Under the pieces are notes generated by a model that ran no database searches, was not told the DNA's origin, and was given only the letters and a program-made list of their open reading frames with translations. Shown here one piece after another: positions 15,448 through 25,560 of a stretch of 40,137 nt of DNA; position 1 is the first letter of the stretch; every line of letters starts with the position of its first letter. The stretch is taken from contig JAAYPR010000047.1 in the NCBI GenBank assembly GCA_012519705.1, forward strand, positions 1 through 40,137, given 5' to 3'. The stretch is from Campylobacteraceae bacterium (GTDB lineage: Bacteria > Campylobacterota > Campylobacteria > Campylobacterales > Campylobacteraceae). The translations under genes were made by a program, and so were the position numbers.

Positions 15448-17118
15448 TTACTGTTCTGATAGTTGTTCTTTAATAAGATCTCCAAGAGTTAGCTTGTCAT
15501 CATCAGCACTGCTGTTTATCTCTTGTAGAACTGCTCTTTCTTTTTGTCTAGCAAGTCTTCTAATGCTTAGTCTTAGTCTGTTTCTTTTTGAGTCTATAAA
15601 GTCAATCGCTGCTTCAACTTCGTCGCCAACTTTATAGCTCTCAAGTTCCGCACTTCCTAAGTCCTCTTTTCTTAGAAGCCCGTCAACCCCATCTTCAAGC
15701 TCTACAAAAATTCCAAAGTCTGTGATATTTCTAATTTTACCTTTTACAATATCGCCAACTTTGTTCTCTTTTGCATAAGCTGCTATTGGGCTGTCGGTTA
15801 AATCTTTTCTGTTAAGAGTGATTTTTTCCTCTTTTTCATCTATTTCAGTGATTTTAACTTCTATTTTATCGCCTACTTTAAACAGGTCTTTTGCACTCTC
15901 GCTTCTATCCCAAGAAACGTGTTCATTTCTTAGAAGTCCCTCAACTGAGCCTAGTTTAATAAATGCACCAAATTTAGCTATAGTTACAACTTCACCCTCT
16001 ACAACATCGCCAACTTTATGTTTTTTCATAAACTCATCAAATGGCTTTTCAAGTAGGTTTTTAAGGCTTACTCTAAGTCTTCTTTCCTCTGTATCTATCT
16101 CTATGATTTCAACATTTATCTCATCGCCTTCATTAATGAAATCTTTTGGATCTTTGATGTTTTTATCCCATGAAATTTCACTTATATGCAGGAAACCTTC
16201 AATGTCATTTCCTAAATCAACAAAAGCACCATAAGGCTCGATGTTGTTTACAACAACTCTAATAATCGTTCCAACTTCGATGTTTTCCATCTCTTCCCAT
16301 GGATCACTCATAGCTGCTTTTATAGAAAGTGATAGATGTCTTTTTTCAGGGTCATAGCTGATAACTTTAACAGGAACTTTGTCGCCTTCTTTAAACATAC
16401 TGCTCGGGTTAACAGGTCCTTTATAGCTTATCTCGCTGTAGTGAACTAGTCCGTCCACTCCACCAACATCTACAAACATTCCGTAAGTTGTAATTTTCTT
16501 TACAACTCCTTCGATGATATCTTCAGTTTGTGAAACTTGCTCTAAAATTTCTTTTTTAGCTTTTCTCTCTTCATCAACTAATCTTTTACGAGAGATAAGG
16601 ATACTTCCGTTTTCTTTGTCGATTTTTATAACTTTTGCTTGATAAGTTTTTCCAATAAGTGAGTTTGAGTCTTTTAAAGCACTTTGTGATCTAGGCATGA
16701 AGAACTCAACGCCCTCTTTGTCAAGGCAGATATATCCACCTCTGTTTTTTGCTTTGATTTTAACTTCTACGATATTTTCAGCATTTTCATCAAAGTTTTC
16801 GATATACTCAGCAACTTTTGCTTGTCTTTTTGCTTTTTCATGTGATAAAATCGGTCTTCCACCCCTGTTTCCAGTGATAACAACCTCTATGATATCGCCT
16901 TCTTTTACAGTTAAATTACCGTTTTCATCAGTAAGCTCTTCTGCTTTTAGAACGCCTTCTATTTTTCTATCAACATCAACGAAAATCTCGCCTTCTTTAA
17001 TCGCTACAATAGCACCTTTAGTGATAACACTATCTTCTTTTTCTTTAAAAGATTCCTCTAGCATGGTTTCAAAGTCTTCTTCCATGTAGTCTTGAACTTT
17101 ACCGTTCACCTCAGCCAT
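15448..17118 (-). CDS. rpsA: 30S ribosomal protein S1
   Basis: 556 residues, the usual Campylobacter length. It binds mRNA on the 30S subunit. Six S1 repeats are visible, starting near residues 30 (ITKGAIVAIKEGEIFVDVD), 115, 200 (IEGVVKKITTYGMFVDVGG), 288 (IRVVVNNIEPYGAFVDLGN), 373 (VEGEVVTIAKFGAFIKLGS) and 460 (VKGKIRNITDFGIFVELED). ATG at 17118 has AAGGAAAAAA upstream. A 78-base gap to ispH contains a TATTCT-type -10 candidate, so it may have its own promoter besides readthrough from the pheS operon. It ends at a strong hairpin before serA. Confidence 0.97.
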   Translation of the reverse strand: MAEVNGKVQDYMEEDFETMLEESFKEKEDSVITKGAIVAIKEGEIFVDVDRKIEGVLKAEELTDENGNLTVKEGDIIEVVITGNRGGRPILSHEKAKRQAKVAEYIENFDENAENIVEVKIKAKNRGGYICLDKEGVEFFMPRSQSALKDSNSLIGKTYQAKVIKIDKENGSILISRKRLVDEERKAKKEILEQVSQTEDIIEGVVKKITTYGMFVDVGGVDGLVHYSEISYKGPVNPSSMFKEGDKVPVKVISYDPEKRHLSLSIKAAMSDPWEEMENIEVGTIIRVVVNNIEPYGAFVDLGNDIEGFLHISEISWDKNIKDPKDFINEGDEINVEIIEIDTEERRLRVSLKNLLEKPFDEFMKKHKVGDVVEGEVVTIAKFGAFIKLGSVEGLLRNEHVSWDRSESAKDLFKVGDKIEVKITEIDEKEEKITLNRKDLTDSPIAAYAKENKVGDIVKGKIRNITDFGIFVELEDGVDGLLRKEDLGSAELESYKVGDEVEAAIDFIDSKRNRLRLSIRRLARQKERAVLQEINSSADDDKLTLGDLIKEQLSEQ

Positions 17119-17196
17119 TTTTTTCCTTTTATGTCTTATTTTTATTCAAACAGAATAACAAATTTTGATTTTAGTTAAATTTTGCTTTAAAACTTA

Positions 17197-18036
17197 TTAA
17201 GCAGTAGCAGATGTGATAGTTTTTATTTTATCTGCTACTTTTTGGATTATCCAGTCAGGTGTGCTTGCCCCAGCACTTATCCCACAAAGTTTTTTACCAC
17301 TAAACCACTCTTCTTTTAGTTCATTTTCATTTTCTATATGATAGCTATCTTCGCAAATATCTTTAGAAATTAGATAGAGTTGCTTTGTGTTTGATGAGTT
17401 TTTCCCACCTATGATTATCATAACATCAGCTCTTTTTGCAAGCTCAAAAACAGCTTCTTGGTTTTCTAAGGTTGCGTTACAGATAGTGTTAAAAACTCTA
17501 ACTTCTTTAACCCTAGTCATGAGATAATTAACCAAACTTGTAAACTCTTCAATTTTTTTAGTAGTTTGAGAAATAACCGCTACTTTTCTACCAAGTCTTT
17601 CTTTATCTAGCTCGCTTGGATTTAAAGTTGTAAAAACAGGGGTTTTTGAGTAGCTTATAATTCCTTTTACTTCAGGGTGGTTAATATCTCCAAAAATAAC
17701 GATATTATACCCCTCTTTGCTCATCTCTTCTACTATTTTTTGTGGGCTTGTAACAAAAGGGCAGGTTGCATCAATTATCTCCTTGCCCTCTTTTTGTAAA
17801 GCTTCTAAATCCCCTTTTGTGATACCGTGAGTTCTAATGATGATACTTTTTTCATCTTTTAGGCTCTCAAAAGAGGTTAGAGTTTTAACATTATAGTTAT
17901 CTTTTAGTCTTTTTATCTCTTCGCCGTTATGGATAAGCTCGCCGTAAGTTGCACTATTTGGGCTATTTTCAGCTATTTTTATAGCTCTTTTTACCCCAAA
18001 ACAAAAGCCATATTTCTTAGCAAGCTCAATCTTCAA
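17197..18036 (-). CDS. ispH: 4-hydroxy-3-methylbut-2-enyl diphosphate reductase
   Basis: 279 residues. It is the last enzyme of the non-mevalonate isoprenoid pathway, reducing HMBPP to IPP and DMAPP with a 4Fe-4S cluster. The three cluster cysteines are Cys12 (YGFCFGVKRA), Cys92 (DATCPFV) and Cys186 (NTICNAT). Substrate-binding His36, His70 and His120 (with Glu122 nearby) are present. The start is TTG at 18036, inside the last codons of aroA (11-base overlap), so translation is probably coupled. The next candidate ATG would remove the conserved Cys12 region. Confidence 0.96.
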   Translation of the reverse strand: MKIELAKKYGFCFGVKRAIKIAENSPNSATYGELIHNGEEIKRLKDNYNVKTLTSFESLKDEKSIIIRTHGITKGDLEALQKEGKEIIDATCPFVTSPQKIVEEMSKEGYNIVIFGDINHPEVKGIISYSKTPVFTTLNPSELDKERLGRKVAVISQTTKKIEEFTSLVNYLMTRVKEVRVFNTICNATLENQEAVFELAKRADVMIIIGGKNSSNTKQLYLISKDICEDSYHIENENELKEEWFSGKKLCGISAGASTPDWIIQKVADKIKTITSATA

Positions 18037-19300
18037 CGCTAACCCCTAGGCTTTTTAAAATCTCTTTAAATTTAGGAAAAGAGACATTTATACACTCATC
18101 ATCTTCTACTATCATCCCACATTTTAGTCCAAGGATTGCAAAACTCATAGCGATTCTATGATCTCCGTAACTATCTATAATAGCAGCCTTTGGCTCTCCG
18201 CCAGTTACTACAAAACCATCTTCTAGTTCTTCTACTTTTATACCGCATGCTTTTAGTCCCGCAACTGTTACTGCGATTCTATCGCACTCTTTTACTCTTA
18301 GTTCTTTTGCGTTTATAAGTTTACTTGTGCCATTTGCACATGCAAAAGCTACAGCCAAAGCTGGTGCTTCGTCAATCAGCCACGAAATGTTTTCACTAAC
18401 TTCTACTGCTTTAAGATTAGAGTATTTTATCTCAATATCGCCGATTTCTTCATAGTCGCTTGAAGTTAGGCTAAACTTAATATCAGCTCCCATTTTTTCT
18501 AAAACTTTGTAAGCTTCTATTCTAGTTTTGTTAAAAAGAACATTTTTTAAAATTATATGTGAACCTGGGATTATACACGCTGCAACTGCGAAATAAAACG
18601 CTGAACTTGGGTCGTTTGGCACTTCGATATTTAGCGGTTTAAGCGGACTTGTTAAAGCTTTTACTTCTAAACTTAGCCCATCTCTTTTTATATCTGCTCC
18701 CATAAATTTAAGCATATTTTCACTATGGTCACGGCTAAGTTCAGGCTCGCTATACTTGCAACCCTGAGCGTTTAGAGCTGCTAAAATAAGAGCTGTTTTT
18801 ATCTGAGCAGAGGCTATTTTGCTCTCAAACTCAAAATAGTTAAGTTTTGAGCCTCTTATGCAAAGTGGTGCTTTATCGCCGCCCTCTCTTCCGTCTATCT
18901 TTGCACCTATTTCAAGAAGTGGTTTTCCAACTCTTTTCATAGGTCTTTCATTTAGATAAACATCGCCGTTTAAAACAAAAAACCCCTCTTGGCTAGCTAA
19001 TAGCCCCATGAAAATTCTCATCGCTGTGCCTGAGTTTCCACAGTCTAAAATCTCTTTTGGCTCTTCTATTTTAGCTGGGGGAGTTATTTTTATAACCCCA
19101 TCTTTTTTTTCAACTTTAGCCCCTAAACTCTCAACGATTTTTAGAGTATGAAGAGTATCTTCAGCTTCTAGGTAGTTTTTTATCGTTGATGGCTTATCAC
19201 TTAGAAGTGAAAAAATGGCACTTCTATGCGATATAGACTTATCAGGTGCGATGTTTGAAAGTTCGCTTTTTAACGCTCCATTTGATACGTAAATTTTCAT
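18026..19300 (-). CDS. aroA: 5-enolpyruvylshikimate-3-phosphate synthase
   Basis: 424 residues. It joins shikimate 3-phosphate and PEP in the shikimate pathway. Family signatures are PDKSISHRSAIFSLL (19-33), the PEP-site block DCGNSGTAMRIFMGL (86-100), SAQIKTALILAAL and NDPSSAFYFAVAA, and near the end LRVKECDRI and SYGDHRIAMSFAI. ATG at 19300 overlaps the pheT stop by four bases (ATGA). It is coupled to both neighbours, tying aromatic amino acid synthesis to phenylalanyl-tRNA synthetase production in one operon. Confidence 0.97.
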   Translation of the reverse strand: MKIYVSNGALKSELSNIAPDKSISHRSAIFSLLSDKPSTIKNYLEAEDTLHTLKIVESLGAKVEKKDGVIKITPPAKIEEPKEILDCGNSGTAMRIFMGLLASQEGFFVLNGDVYLNERPMKRVGKPLLEIGAKIDGREGGDKAPLCIRGSKLNYFEFESKIASAQIKTALILAALNAQGCKYSEPELSRDHSENMLKFMGADIKRDGLSLEVKALTSPLKPLNIEVPNDPSSAFYFAVAACIIPGSHIILKNVLFNKTRIEAYKVLEKMGADIKFSLTSSDYEEIGDIEIKYSNLKAVEVSENISWLIDEAPALAVAFACANGTSKLINAKELRVKECDRIAVTVAGLKACGIKVEELEDGFVVTGGEPKAAIIDSYGDHRIAMSFAILGLKCGMIVEDDECINVSFPKFKEILKSLGVSVED

Positions 19301-21624
19301 CTAATACCTACACTAAGTTTTTCTTTTAGAGCGTTTAGAATGTTTTCAATCTCTTGCTCTATATCTTTGTCTTCCAAAGTTCTTTCACTATCTTGGAATG
19401 TAAATTTAATAGTCACACTATTACTGTCTCCTAAGCTCTCATCGGTATAAATATCCACTAAGCTATAAAATTTAAGATTTTTAATAGTCAGTGAGTCTAG
19501 TACTTCTCTAATCTCTTCATATCTCATCTCTTTTGGAGCGATGATACTTAAATCCCTGCTAATACTTGGGAATTTAGAGTAAGCTTTAGCAACAATCTCT
19601 TCAAATTTTAAAGAGTTAAAATCTATCTCGCAAATATAAGTTTTAGGCAGGTCTAACTCGTTTTCAAGAGTTAAATCAAGCCTTCCGATATAGCCTATAA
19701 CTTTAGTTCCTTGAACGATGCTAGCTTGCTCAAATTTACTTAAATATGGAACTAAATTTGATGGAACTACACATTTGAATTTACCAATAATATCTTGAAC
19801 TTTTGATGCAAAGTAGATAAAATCTACCTCTTTTGGCTTAGCTGAGTTAAGCAAACTCGGCTCGCCTACTAGTCCGCTCATTAAAAATGCTAAATTGTCA
19901 CTCTCGTTTGAGTTTTTGTCAAACACAGTTCCGATTTCAAAAAGCTTTACAACTTTTTGTGAGTTTTTAATGTTTCTCTCACATGATCTTAAAAGGTGAT
20001 TAACTAAAGTCGGTCTAAAAACATTTAGTTCGTTTGTAATCGGGTTTACGATTTCAACTTTACAGTTTTCAAACCCAAGTCTTTGTAAATCAACACTATT
20101 ATCAAACACATAGTGGATACACTCATAAAAGCCACTTGATGCGGCTTTTCTCTTAATAGCTCTTTTGTTTGTATAGTCTATGAAGTAGTTATTAATTCTA
20201 TTTTTCTCACTAAAGATAAGTGGAACTGAAGGGATGTTGTCAATCCCAATTATTCTAACTATCTCTTCAGCTACATCTGAGACATTTTCTATATCGTGGC
20301 GGTAAAATGGAACTTTAGCGTTAATCAGCTCTTGCTCCACTCCAACATCAAAGCCTAGTTTTTTTAGAATTTTTACAACATCGTTTCTTGGAATGTTTTT
20401 GCCGATTATGGCATTAACTTGCTCTATGCTAAAGCTAACTGTTTTTGGCTCTCTTCTTGGTTCAAATTTTTGAGAGCCGCTATATAAATTTACACCTTCA
20501 ACAGCGTCAACCATACCAAACAAATAGTCAAGTCCAAGACTTAAATTTGGCTCACTTCCGCGTGACGCTCTGTAAAGATGCTCATCGCTTTTTAGCTCTT
20601 TGTCTTCATTTGAAGCTACAGAGATGATTTTTGGGTCTGTGTAGTTTGCCTCAACGATGATAATCTTACTCTCTTTATCAACCAAAGCTTTATCGCTTCT
20701 TGAAATTCCCGTAGTTGAAAGAAGGGTGTCATCCACATAAACGCTTGAGTTTTCAAATTTTTCTTCTTTGATTTTAAAAGTTATTTTACTATCACCACTT
20801 CTTAACTTATCCGCATCATACGCTCTAAATAGAACTCCTGTTGAGTAAGTTGCGTAGTTTAGTAAGCTTTCTATACAGTTATCTTTTTTTATCCCAGCAG
20901 AGCTTACTCTTATGGTTTTTAGCAAATCAATTTTGAAAGTTCTTGGAACTTCAAAAGCTCTATACTCATAAAAACTATTTATTTTCTCATTTGAGTTGAT
21001 GCTTAAAAGCCTGCCTATGCCTAAAAATGCTTCTGGCTCTTTATATGAAGTAGCTCTTAAAGGGATATTTAGTGCCGCACTTAAATCTCTTGCAACACCG
21101 TGCATGCTTAAGCAGTCGCCTCTGTTTGCTGTTAGTTCTATCTCTATAATGTCATCATTTAAAAGTGGATACTCTAAAAGCTCTTTTCCAATCACAAGCT
21201 TACCGATACTTTCGTCTAGAACCATAATCCCATCATTTGTTTTAGCAAGTCCAAGCTCTGTTGATGAGCAAATCATCCCATTACTTGCAACTCCTCTTAA
21301 TTTTGTAGGTTTTATCTCAAGCCCGTTTGGAAGAACAGAACCCACTAGGCTAACTGGGACAAACTGCCCTGTCTCAACGTTAGCAGCACCACAAACGATT
21401 TGTAAAATTTCATTTCCAACATCAACTTCACAAATACTTAGCTTATCTGAATCTTCATGTTTTCTTTTGCTTTTTACATAGCCAACAACTACTTTTTTTG
21501 GCATCCTAATCTCTTCGTAGCTATCAACTTCAAGCCCGATAGAGTTTAGTGTGTCAAGTATTGTTTGGCTACTTATTTCTGAAATGTCTATCCACTCATT
21601 TAACCAGTTTCTAGTTACTATCAT
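19297..21624 (-). CDS. pheT: Phenylalanyl-tRNA synthetase beta subunit
   Basis: 775 residues. It forms the alpha2-beta2 enzyme with PheS. Domains in order are an N-terminal tRNA-binding OB fold (about 40-150, [20 protein letters not shown] in part), the B3/B4 editing domain (about 210-370), the B5 domain (about 395-465), the catalytic-like core, and a C-terminal FDX anticodon-binding domain (about 685-775, [15 protein letters not shown]). ATG at 21624 overlaps the pheS stop by four bases. The editing domain appears present but somewhat diverged; I could not check its key residues. Confidence 0.97.
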   Translation of the reverse strand: MIVTRNWLNEWIDISEISSQTILDTLNSIGLEVDSYEEIRMPKKVVVGYVKSKRKHEDSDKLSICEVDVGNEILQIVCGAANVETGQFVPVSLVGSVLPNGLEIKPTKLRGVASNGMICSSTELGLAKTNDGIMVLDESIGKLVIGKELLEYPLLNDDIIEIELTANRGDCLSMHGVARDLSAALNIPLRATSYKEPEAFLGIGRLLSINSNEKINSFYEYRAFEVPRTFKIDLLKTIRVSSAGIKKDNCIESLLNYATYSTGVLFRAYDADKLRSGDSKITFKIKEEKFENSSVYVDDTLLSTTGISRSDKALVDKESKIIIVEANYTDPKIISVASNEDKELKSDEHLYRASRGSEPNLSLGLDYLFGMVDAVEGVNLYSGSQKFEPRREPKTVSFSIEQVNAIIGKNIPRNDVVKILKKLGFDVGVEQELINAKVPFYRHDIENVSDVAEEIVRIIGIDNIPSVPLIFSEKNRINNYFIDYTNKRAIKRKAASSGFYECIHYVFDNSVDLQRLGFENCKVEIVNPITNELNVFRPTLVNHLLRSCERNIKNSQKVVKLFEIGTVFDKNSNESDNLAFLMSGLVGEPSLLNSAKPKEVDFIYFASKVQDIIGKFKCVVPSNLVPYLSKFEQASIVQGTKVIGYIGRLDLTLENELDLPKTYICEIDFNSLKFEEIVAKAYSKFPSISRDLSIIAPKEMRYEEIREVLDSLTIKNLKFYSLVDIYTDESLGDSNSVTIKFTFQDSERTLEDKDIEQEIENILNALKEKLSVGIR

Positions 21625-22613
21625 TTAAACTGCTCCAATAATCTTATATCTCCCTCAAACAAGCTTCTCAAATCAGGCACCCCGTGAAGTAGCATCGCAA
21701 ATCTCTCAACTCCTAAACCAAACGCATATCCACTAACATTTTCATAATTTACAAATTTATAGACGTTTGGATCAACTACTCCGCTTCCAAGGACTTCTAG
21801 CCAGCCAGTTTGTGAGCAAACTCTACATCCACTGCCTTTGCAGAAAATACAACTTATATCAACCTCTGTTGAAGGCTCAGTGAATGGGAAAAAGCTTGGT
21901 CTAAATCTAACTTTTACATCCCCAAACATATATCTTAAAAAGTCTTCTAGGATATACTTTAAGTTTGCAAAACTAACCCCGTCTCCCTCTTCTACCACAA
22001 GTCCTTCAACTTGGTGAAACATAGGAGTGTGAGTTAGGTCAAAGTCTCTTCTAAAAACAGCTCCTGGGGCTATCATTCTAATAGGTGGTTTTGTATTTTC
22101 CATAGTTCTTATCTGAACTGGGCTTGTGTGAGTTCTAAGAAGCCTTGAGTCACTTGTGTAAAATGTATCTTGCATATCTCTTGCAGGATGGTATTTGGGT
22201 AAATTTAGGGCTTCAAAGTTGTGGAAATCATCCTCGATTAAAGGACCGTTTTCAATACTAAAGTTTTGAGCTACAAAATACTCTATGATTTTATCCATAG
22301 TTATGGTTATTGGATGAAGTGCTCCTAGGTTGCATTTTTCATCAAACATAGTTACATCAATAGCTTCTTTTTGCATTCTTTTTGCAAGTTCAATTGTTTC
22401 TAACTCTTCTTTTTTAATTAAAAGTGCTCTATTAAAAACTTCTTTTTCTTCGTTAATCTGGGCTGCATAAGCCTTTTTCTCTTCATTTGGAACACTTTTT
22501 AACTTTGCAAATTTCTCAGTTATCAAACCTTTTTTACCAAAAAGCTCTAATCGGATTTTGTCAAGTTCGGCTAGACTTTTGCATGAGTCTATTTTAGATA
22601 TCATCTCATCCAT
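21621..22613 (-). CDS. pheS: Phenylalanyl-tRNA synthetase alpha subunit
   Basis: 330 residues, the normal length. An N-terminal coiled coil (about 1-85) that binds tRNA is followed by the class II catalytic core with motif 2 ([20 protein letters not shown]) and motif 3 ([14 protein letters not shown], near the C-terminus). The four-cysteine patch [12 protein letters not shown] is seen in many bacterial PheS proteins. ATG at 22613 has AAGGAAAAAA upstream. It heads the run pheS-pheT-aroA-ispH. I did not see a phenylalanine-rich leader peptide in the 117 bases upstream. Confidence 0.97.
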   Translation of the reverse strand: MDEMISKIDSCKSLAELDKIRLELFGKKGLITEKFAKLKSVPNEEKKAYAAQINEEKEVFNRALLIKKEELETIELAKRMQKEAIDVTMFDEKCNLGALHPITITMDKIIEYFVAQNFSIENGPLIEDDFHNFEALNLPKYHPARDMQDTFYTSDSRLLRTHTSPVQIRTMENTKPPIRMIAPGAVFRRDFDLTHTPMFHQVEGLVVEEGDGVSFANLKYILEDFLRYMFGDVKVRFRPSFFPFTEPSTEVDISCIFCKGSGCRVCSQTGWLEVLGSGVVDPNVYKFVNYENVSGYAFGLGVERFAMLLHGVPDLRSLFEGDIRLLEQFK

Positions 22614-22693
22614 TTTTTTCCTTAAGACATAAATTACCTGATGATTTTACCTAAAATAGCATAAAATAAAATAAAATAATCTAAATATTTGGC

Positions 22694-22699
22694 TATAAT
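22694..22699 (+). promoter_or_regulatory. Candidate -10 box of hinT
   Basis: TATAAT, preceded by GGC, 31 bases before the hinT ATG. AAAGAGGTG serves as a strong ribosome binding site in the leader. Confidence 0.6.
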
Positions 22700-22730
22700 A
22701 GAGCGAAATTTAATTTAAAGAGGTGCACTA

Positions 22731-23090
22731 ATGAAAAATGTTTTTGAAAAAATTGTTGACGGTGAAATTCCATCAAATAAAGTTTTGGAAAATGATGAGT
22801 TTTTGGCATTTCATGATATCAATCCAAAAGCTCCGATTCATATCCTAATAATTCCAAAAAAATGTTATGAAAACTTCCAAGAAACAGACCCTGCTATAAT
22901 GAGTAGAATGACAGAGTTTATCCATGAAGTTGCTATTAAGATGGGAATCGATAAAAGCGGTTATAGACTTATAACAAATTGTGGCGAAACTGCTGGACAA
23001 GAAGTTATGCACTTGCATTTTCATATGCTAGCTGGAGCAAAGCTTCCTTGGGATAGAACAAGTGGTGTAAACACTAAAGATAAGTTCTAA
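22731..23090 (+). CDS. hinT: HIT family protein (HinT purine nucleoside phosphoramidase)
   Basis: 119 residues. The histidine triad is His94-His96-His98 in EVMHLHFHMLAGAKLPW, with the N-terminal FEKIVDGEIPSNKV typical of the HinT branch. These small dimers hydrolyse AMP-lysine type phosphoramidates in the cytoplasm. It is divergent from pheS, as in C. jejuni (Cj0897c/Cj0898) as I recall, and has its own promoter. A hairpin follows it. Confidence 0.95.
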   Translation: MKNVFEKIVDGEIPSNKVLENDEFLAFHDINPKAPIHILIIPKKCYENFQETDPAIMSRMTEFIHEVAIKMGIDKSGYRLITNCGETAGQEVMHLHFHMLAGAKLPWDRTSGVNTKDKF

Positions 23091-23099
23091 ATTATCAAA

Positions 23100-23124
23100 T
23101 TTGGCTAAGCTAAACTTAGCCAAA
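23100..23124 (+). terminator. Hairpin after hinT
   Basis: TTTGGCTAAG (23100-23109) and CTTAGCCAAA (23115-23124) form a perfect 10-base-pair stem with a CTAAA loop, nine bases after the hinT stop. The downstream tail is only weakly T-rich. Confidence 0.55.
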
Positions 23125-23235
23125 TAAACTTACATTAATCACTCTATTTTCTTATGATTTTCTACTTGATTTTGATATTTTTAAACTGTTTTTTGAGTTT
23201 TGTTTTTTTAAGAATTGTTTTTTGTTTTTATAGAA

Positions 23236-23321
23236 TGGTGCGATTAGCGAGACTTGAACTCGCATGAGCGTGGCTCACTACCCCCTCAAGATAGCGTGTC
23301 TACCAGTTCCACCATAATCGC
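23236..23321 (-). tRNA. tRNA-Leu (anticodon GAG)
   Basis: 86 bases including an encoded CCA (23236-23238). The 7-base acceptor arms are GCGATTA and TAATCGC. The anticodon stem CTATC/GGTAG holds loop TTGAGGG, giving anticodon GAG (plus-strand 23285-23287). The long variable arm TGAGC-CAC-GCTCA and the GTTCAAG T-loop complete a type II leucine tRNA. It reads CUC/CUU codons. It lies alone between hinT and atpE. Confidence 0.95.
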
Positions 23322-23351
23322 ACAAAAATTTAAGTTGAGAAAAATAGAAGG

Positions 23352-23375
23352 ACTCCCGCTAAAGCAAGCGGGAGT
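23352..23375 (-). terminator. Terminator of atpE
   Basis: ACTCCCGCT (23352-23360) and AGCGGGAGT (23367-23375) form a perfect 9-base-pair stem with an AAAGCA loop, seven bases after the atpE stop. On the minus strand the tail reads CCTTCTATTTTTC. It separates atpE from tRNA-Leu. Confidence 0.85.
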
Positions 23376-23381
23376 ATTGCA

Positions 23382-23729
23382 TTAACCAGCTACAGCTGCT
23401 GTTAAGCCATCTGTAATTAGTGGGTTTGCAAATAGTAAAACGAATGTAATAACTAGAGCATAAATAACTTGTGCTTCAATCATCGCTAGAGAAATATACA
23501 TTGTTGTTGAAAGTTTGTTTCCAACACTTGGGTTTCTAGCAATACCTGAAATTGTTGCAGAAGCTGCGTTACCCATAGCAAGAGCACCACCAACTGCCGC
23601 TACACCTAGAAGGAAAGCACTTCCTGCAATAGAAGCAACTGCGATAGTTGTATAAGAGTCAAGCATACCACCTTCAGCACCAAATGCTGCACCTACAAAA
23701 AAAGCCATGAAAAAAAGAATTCTTTTCAT
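23382..23729 (-). CDS. atpE: ATP synthase F0 subunit c
   Basis: 115 residues. It forms the rotating c-ring in the inner membrane. Two transmembrane helices are separated by the polar loop RNPS (Arg65-Asn66-Pro67), and the proton-binding carboxylate is Glu85 (AMIEAQVIYALV). The helix-1 glycine/alanine pattern VAAVGGALAMGNA is intact. An extra N-terminal hydrophobic segment (MKRILFFMAFFVGAAFGAEG) looks like a cleavable signal peptide, lengthening the chain beyond the 75-80 residues common elsewhere; I recall similar extensions in Campylobacterota. It stands apart from the other atp genes, as in C. jejuni. Confidence 0.95.
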   Translation of the reverse strand: MKRILFFMAFFVGAAFGAEGGMLDSYTTIAVASIAGSAFLLGVAAVGGALAMGNAASATISGIARNPSVGNKLSTTMYISLAMIEAQVIYALVITFVLLFANPLITDGLTAAVAG

Positions 23730-23807
23730 ATTAGTCCTTTAAAAATATTTTCGCTTAAAGTTGTTTCGGATCTTCCCTCACCCCTACTTACAAACTTCAA
23801 ACAAAGT

Positions 23808-23813
23808 ATTCTA
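23808..23813 (-). promoter_or_regulatory. Candidate -10 box of atpE
   Basis: Minus-strand TAGAAT about 80 bases before the atpE ATG, implying an untranslated leader of roughly 70 bases. Long leaders are common for abundant c-subunit mRNAs. Confidence 0.4.
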
Positions 23814-23926
23814 CAAAAAATAAACTTTTAGTTTGTTTAAATTTAGTGAATTTAAAAATATTACTTATATTTAGATTAAATTTAAAATTTTAGACGTAAA
23901 TTTATCTTATAAAAGTTTTTTTTAGG

Positions 23927-23932
23927 TATAAT
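23927..23932 (+). promoter_or_regulatory. Candidate -10 box of pckA
   Basis: TATAAT preceded by an eight-T run and GG, 50 bases before the pckA ATG. The upstream T-rich, periodic sequence is typical of Campylobacter promoters. AAAAGGACAGAAG is the ribosome binding site. Confidence 0.65.
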
Positions 23933-23982
23933 CTTTTGGTTTATAAAATCAAAATTTCAATACAACATAAAAAGGACAGAAG

Positions 23983-25560
23983 ATGATTAATGATTTGGAT
24001 AAATTAGGGTTAGAAAACATTCAAGAAATTTACCACAATCTTAGCTACGACGAAATTTTTGAACACGAAGTTAAAAACGGTGAAGGCAGAGTTAGTGATA
24101 ACGGAACTTTCATGGTTGATACTGGAATTTTTACAGGAAGAAGCCCAAAGGATAAGTATTTTGTAAAGCAAGACCCATCACAAAAATATATCGCTTGGGG
24201 AAAAACAAACCAGCCTATCACGGAAGAGCTTTTTAACAAACTTCTAAAAAAAGCAAAAAAACAACTCTCAAACAAAAACCTTTACATTCAAGATGCGTTT
24301 TGTGGCTCAACTAAGTCAAGTCAAAAATCAGTTAGATTTGTAACAGAGGTTGCATGGCAAGCACATTTTGTAAAAAATATGTTCATTCGTCCAACTGAAG
24401 CTGAACTAAAAGAGTTTAAACCTGACTTTGTAGTTTATAACGCTTGCAAAACAACGAACGAAGAGCATAAAGAAGATGGCTTAAATAGTGATGTTTTTGT
24501 TATATTTAACGTTGAAGAAAATATCGCTGTAATTGGCGGAACATGGTATGGCGGAGAGATGAAAAAGGGAATTTTCTCTATGATGAACTACTGGCTTCCA
24601 CTTGAAAACAAACTTCCTATGCACTGCTCTGCTAACGTTGGAAAAGACGGCGATGTGGCACTGTTTTTCGGACTTTCAGGGACTGGAAAAACAACTCTCT
24701 CAACTGACCCAAACAGAGCGTTAATCGGAGATGATGAGCACGGCTGGGATGATGAAGGCGTGTTTAACTTTGAGGGTGGATGTTATGCAAAATGTATAAA
24801 TCTAGACCCTGAGAGCGAGCCTGAAATTTACGCTGCTATAAAAAGAGATGCTCTTTTAGAAAACGTTGTAGCCGATGAAAACGGCAAAGTTGATTATAGC
24901 GATGGTTCAAAAACAGAAAATACAAGAGTAAGTTATCCAATCTATCACATAGACAACATCGCAGAAGGTTCAAAAGGCGGACATCCAAAAAATATCATCT
25001 TCCTAACAGCTGATGCATTTGGTGTTTTACCTCCTGTTTCAAAACTTACAAAAGAACAAGCAATGTACTACTTCCTAAGTGGATACACAGCAAAAGTTGC
25101 AGGAACAGAGAGAGGCATAACTGAACCAGTTGCAACGTTTAGTGCATGCTTTGGCGAGGCGTTCCTGCCACTTCACCCAACTGTTTATGCTAGGCTTTTA
25201 GGTGAGAAAATTGATGAGCATAAAGTTAATGTTTATTTAGTAAACACTGGCTGGAGCGGCGGTGAATACGGCGTTGGTAAAAGAATGAGTATCAAAGCTA
25301 CAAGAGCTTGTATAAATGCTATCCTTGATGGAAGTATCAACAAATGCGAGTTTGAAAACTTTGAACTATTTAACATCGCTATCCCAAAAGAGCTTGACGG
25401 CGTTGAAACTAAACTTTTAAATCCTAAAAACGCTTGGGAAGATAAAGCAAGATATGACGAACTTAAGAAAAATTTGGCAGAGAGATTTATCAAAAACTTC
25501 AAAAGATATGAGGATGTAAAAGAAGGCGTCGAGTTTGCAAAAGCTGGACCAGCTCTATAA
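23983..25560 (+). CDS. pckA: Phosphoenolpyruvate carboxykinase (ATP)
   Basis: 525 residues, full length. It converts oxaloacetate and ATP to PEP and CO2, the entry step of gluconeogenesis, which matters in bacteria living on amino and organic acids. The kinase P-loop [11 protein letters not shown] is at 230-240, with the metal/substrate region [20 protein letters not shown] and the N-terminal TGRSPKDKY site. It heads a plus-strand operon: the CAP lipoprotein gene starts inside its last codons and argH follows. Its own start ATG is well supported. Confidence 0.97.
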   Translation: MINDLDKLGLENIQEIYHNLSYDEIFEHEVKNGEGRVSDNGTFMVDTGIFTGRSPKDKYFVKQDPSQKYIAWGKTNQPITEELFNKLLKKAKKQLSNKNLYIQDAFCGSTKSSQKSVRFVTEVAWQAHFVKNMFIRPTEAELKEFKPDFVVYNACKTTNEEHKEDGLNSDVFVIFNVEENIAVIGGTWYGGEMKKGIFSMMNYWLPLENKLPMHCSANVGKDGDVALFFGLSGTGKTTLSTDPNRALIGDDEHGWDDEGVFNFEGGCYAKCINLDPESEPEIYAAIKRDALLENVVADENGKVDYSDGSKTENTRVSYPIYHIDNIAEGSKGGHPKNIIFLTADAFGVLPPVSKLTKEQAMYYFLSGYTAKVAGTERGITEPVATFSACFGEAFLPLHPTVYARLLGEKIDEHKVNVYLVNTGWSGGEYGVGKRMSIKATRACINAILDGSINKCEFENFELFNIAIPKELDGVETKLLNPKNAWEDKARYDELKKNLAERFIKNFKRYEDVKEGVEFAKAGPAL